Shown: positions 62,420-64,000 of the stretch, in pieces | Layout: each line of letters starts with the position of its first letter | How positions within the stretch are numbered: position 1 is the stretch's first letter | Assembly: GCA_002406015.1 (NCBI GenBank) | Contig: DHMX01000027.1 | Span: 25,198 to 89,197 of the forward strand | DNA: 64,000 bases | Direction of reading: 5' to 3' | Source of the DNA: Lachnospiraceae bacterium UBA4631 | Lineage (GTDB): Bacteria; Bacillota; Clostridia; Lachnospirales; Lachnospiraceae | Notes under the pieces: generated by a model | The model's input: only the letters and a program-made list of their open reading frames with translations | What the model was told of the DNA's origin: nothing | Databases searched by the model: none | Made by a program: the position numbers and the translations under genes

Positions 62420-62462
62420 TGCCGGATTCTCCTTTGTTATGAATGCTTCTTTTTTGTTAGTT

Positions 62463-62525
62463 ATATCTAACCTTGATTATATACCTTTTTTTCTGAAAAG
62501 ACAATTTCTAATTAATATCTAACCT
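62463..62525 (-). promoter_or_regulatory. Promoter flanked by 11-base direct repeats, upstream of the P-loop kinase operon
   Basis: TTGTCT (62499-62504) and TATAAT (62476-62481) have a 17-base spacer on the minus strand. AGGTTAGATAT occurs at 62515-62525 upstream and at 62463-62473 downstream of the promoter, 52 bases apart (about five helical turns). A pair of operators that could loop is the likely reading. Confidence 0.65.
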
Positions 62526-62539
62526 AAGAAATACTGTTA

Positions 62540-62573
62540 AGGACAGGCAGCCTGTTTCCAAGCTGCCTGTCCT
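62540..62573 (-). terminator. Terminator-like hairpin after the helical gene
   Basis: A perfect 12-bp stem (62540-62551 with 62562-62573) around a 10-base loop; the minus-strand tail TTAACAGTATTT is only partly U-rich. It lies about 90 bases downstream of the 161-residue ORF. Confidence 0.55.
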
Positions 62574-62661
62574 TGCATAAACTACATCTCACCACAAGAC
62601 GGAAAGTTTCTAGCCCAAATAAACACCAAGTGCAATTGTTATTTCTCTAATTAACAAAACA

Positions 62662-63147
62662 CTACTCAATTTTGCTAACAAGAAACATTGCAATATTGTC
62701 TTTTAACAGTTCCTCATTGATGTATTTCTTAAAATCATCTGAAATATATTGTCCAAAACTCCTCCATACCGCTTCATCATCTGACAGACGTTCCAATAAT
62801 GTAACATCAACCACATTTTTAACTGCGTCATCTCCATAACGCCACATTAATTCTATAGTTCTACAATAAATCTCAACATAATCACAGATATTATTGTCTT
62901 TTAACAATTTCACAAGTGGTTCACCCACCTGTTCGCTTGCATACAGATGAAGCAACATTTCACCGTAAGTATCTATATGTTCAATCAACTCATTGCTGCC
63001 TGTTCTCTTCAATTTCTTAATCAAATCAGCACAGTCTTTTTCTGTCATTTTACTTGCATGATAATTCTGCACTTCTTCTAACGTTTCCTGCTTCCAATAG
63101 CATTGAACCATATCTTCATAAACATTGCGTTCAAAACACCAATCCAA
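62662..63147 (-). CDS. Helical protein of unknown function with damaged 5' end
   Basis: Codes for at least 161 residues, mostly helical (MTEKDCADLIKKLKRTG, LLHLYASEQVGEPLVKLL, YGDDAVKNVVDVTLLERL). I do not recognise a family; size and acidic helical repeats recall immunity-type proteins, which is only a guess. The start given is a TTG without a nearby ribosome binding site; the frame is open for 11 more codons (EEENIIWFAEL) and then stops just where the IS110-like element begins. A GAGGAAG lies ahead of an ATG, but that ATG is out of frame. The native N-terminus was probably lost to the insertion. Confidence 0.5.
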   Translation of the reverse strand: MDWCFERNVYEDMVQCYWKQETLEEVQNYHASKMTEKDCADLIKKLKRTGSNELIEHIDTYGEMLLHLYASEQVGEPLVKLLKDNNICDYVEIYCRTIELMWRYGDDAVKNVVDVTLLERLSDDEAVWRSFGQYISDDFKKYINEELLKDNIAMFLVSKIE

Positions 63148-63201
63148 TTCAGCAAACCATATTATATTTTCTTCCTCGTATTATAAAGTAGTAGTGTTTA
63201 T

Positions 63202-63385
63202 AGACCCTCTCCAAGGTCTGTATGCTATACTATTGGAGATACTGTGGATTGTTAATCACTTCCTACCACTTGATGGTTTTCGAAAGGCTACAACCACAGT
63301 CTCTTTGTATATTTGTTAATCAGTTAGATACCGCTTGACGGTTTATTTAGAACGAGGTTACAATCGCAAAGAGTACCAGTGGTTC
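63202..63385 (+). ncRNA. Candidate IS110 bridge RNA: 5' hairpin plus two parallel guide-type loops
   Basis: A 5-bp hairpin (63202-63219) is followed by two stem-loops: 63241-63300 closed by the 7-bp ACTGTGG/CCACAGT, and 63301-63373 closed by the 7-bp CTCTTTG/CAAAGAG. Inside, both have GTTAATCA, then a small hairpin ACCR-CTTGA-YGGT, then a run ending in TACAA. This is the order of a bridge RNA: 5' stem-loop, target-binding loop and donor-binding loop upstream of the recombinase gene. Confidence 0.7.
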
Positions 63386-63422
63386 TAAACAGTATCAAAA
63401 TATTTATTCAAAGGAGATTTTT

Positions 63423-64000
63423 ATGATATACGTTGGAATTGATGTTGCTAAGGACAAACACGACTGTTTTATTACCAATTCAGATGGTGAAGTATTATTC
63501 AAATCTTTTACCATTCCTAACAATCGTGAAGGTTTTGAAACCTTATTTCAGAAAGTACAGTCCGTATCAGATGATTTAACCAAAGTAAAAGTAGGACTGG
63601 AAGCCACTGGACACTATAGTTACAATCTTCTGGGATTCCTTCTTGATAAAGGTTTGCCGACCTACGTTATCAACCCGTTACATACCAATCTTTACAGAAA
63701 AAGTCTAAGCCTTAGAAAGACGAAAACGGATAAAGTGGATGCCCATACCATTGCTTCTATGATTATGTCTGATGTGAACCTGAAGTCCTACTCAGACACA
63801 TCTTATCACAATGAGGAGTTAAAGTCACTCACTCGTTATCGTTTTGATAAAGTACAAGAACGAGCAAAACTAAAATCTTCCGTTTCCAGACTTGTGTGCA
63901 TTCTTTTTCCCGAATTAGAAAAGCTTGTCCCACAACTCCATATGGCATCAGTTTATGCAATGCTTTCTGAATTTCCATCTGCTTATTCTGTTGCATCTGC
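63423..64000 (+). CDS. IS110-family DEDD transposase/recombinase, N-terminal part
   Basis: Runs off the right edge after about 192 residues. The RuvC-like DEDD residues are all visible: Asp7 (VGIDVAKD), Glu60 (GLEATGHY), Asp103 and Asp106 (KTKTDKVDAHTIA), so this part is intact. INPLHTNLYRKSLSLRKTKTDK is a typical IS110 stretch. The C-terminal Tnp domain with the catalytic serine (Transposase_20) is not in view. AAAGGAG precedes the ATG. The upstream region would code for its guide RNA. Confidence 0.93.
   Translation, partial: MIYVGIDVAKDKHDCFITNSDGEVLFKSFTIPNNREGFETLFQKVQSVSDDLTKVKVGLEATGHYSYNLLGFLLDKGLPTYVINPLHTNLYRKSLSLRKTKTDKVDAHTIASMIMSDVNLKSYSDTSYHNEELKSLTRYRFDKVQERAKLKSSVSRLVCILFPELEKLVPQLHMASVYAMLSEFPSAYSVAS

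Larger units (their letters stand above)
63181..64000 (+). mobile_element. IS110-family element, left end (continues beyond the right edge)
   Basis: A noncoding left end of about 240 bases with strong RNA structure is followed by a DEDD transposase. IS110-family elements lack terminal inverted repeats, so the exact left boundary cannot be read; it is probably between 63170 and 63205, where the neighbouring reading frame breaks. The right end is outside the window. Confidence 0.75.

Noticed and set aside
63158..63160. ATG of the 161-residue gene after GAGGAAG
   Set aside because: Its frame ends after three codons (MVC stop); the long frame does not contain it.

Overview
The window looks like a chromosomal segment of a spore-forming, low-GC Gram-positive anaerobe, most likely a Lachnospiraceae-type Clostridia member. 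The evidence is an alpha/beta-type small acid-soluble spore protein, a Phe T-box ahead of pheST, strong AGGAGG ribosome binding sites, an SPKTG cell-wall anchored protein, and a DUF6514-like small protein. Species cannot be fixed from the sequence alone. No rRNA, tRNA or CRISPR array was seen.

Left part (1-9.5 kb): the 5' portion of trigger factor (cut by the left edge), a spore protein gene, a 1755-residue multi-domain surface protein, a beta-CASP metallo-beta-lactamase RNA-processing-type protein and a cytosolic-looking subtilisin. From 22.8 kb down to 9.5 kb on the minus strand runs a long biosynthetic cluster: leuC, leuD, a histidine phosphatase, leuB, ilvD, ilvB, serC, serA, asd, a small membrane protein and an aconitase-family hydratase. 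A divergent LysR regulator faces leuC across an intergenic region holding a perfect T-N11-A palindrome. The hydratase's likely terminator lies inside the 3' end of the convergent subtilisin gene.

Middle part (23.8-46.4 kb): a membrane protein resembling the transmembrane half of LtaS-type enzymes without a catalytic domain, purL, a pair of aspartoacylase-like paralogs (one with a degenerate zinc site), a cheX/cheY pair, a dual GGDEF-EAL protein, a SleB-like wall hydrolase with a WalR-like box, a pseudouridine synthase, tyrA and aroA, a small DUF6514-like gene, queA, pheT and pheS with T-box, and a ClpX-type unfoldase.

Right part (46.5-64 kb): a pst phosphate-uptake operon that continues through phoU into a small alarmone synthetase and possibly a 34-residue membrane protein; a ferredoxin/NapH-like operon with an aldo/keto reductase; a UPF0371 protein; an ABC transporter with its own two-component system; then a scarred region with a feoB remnant, a thiazoline-carboxylate hydrolase-like gene, a P-loop kinase, a 5'-degraded helical gene, and at the right edge the left end of an IS110-family element. 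The noncoding left end of that element folds into a 5' hairpin plus two architecturally parallel stem-loops, as expected for a bridge RNA. This is the most interesting item in the window.
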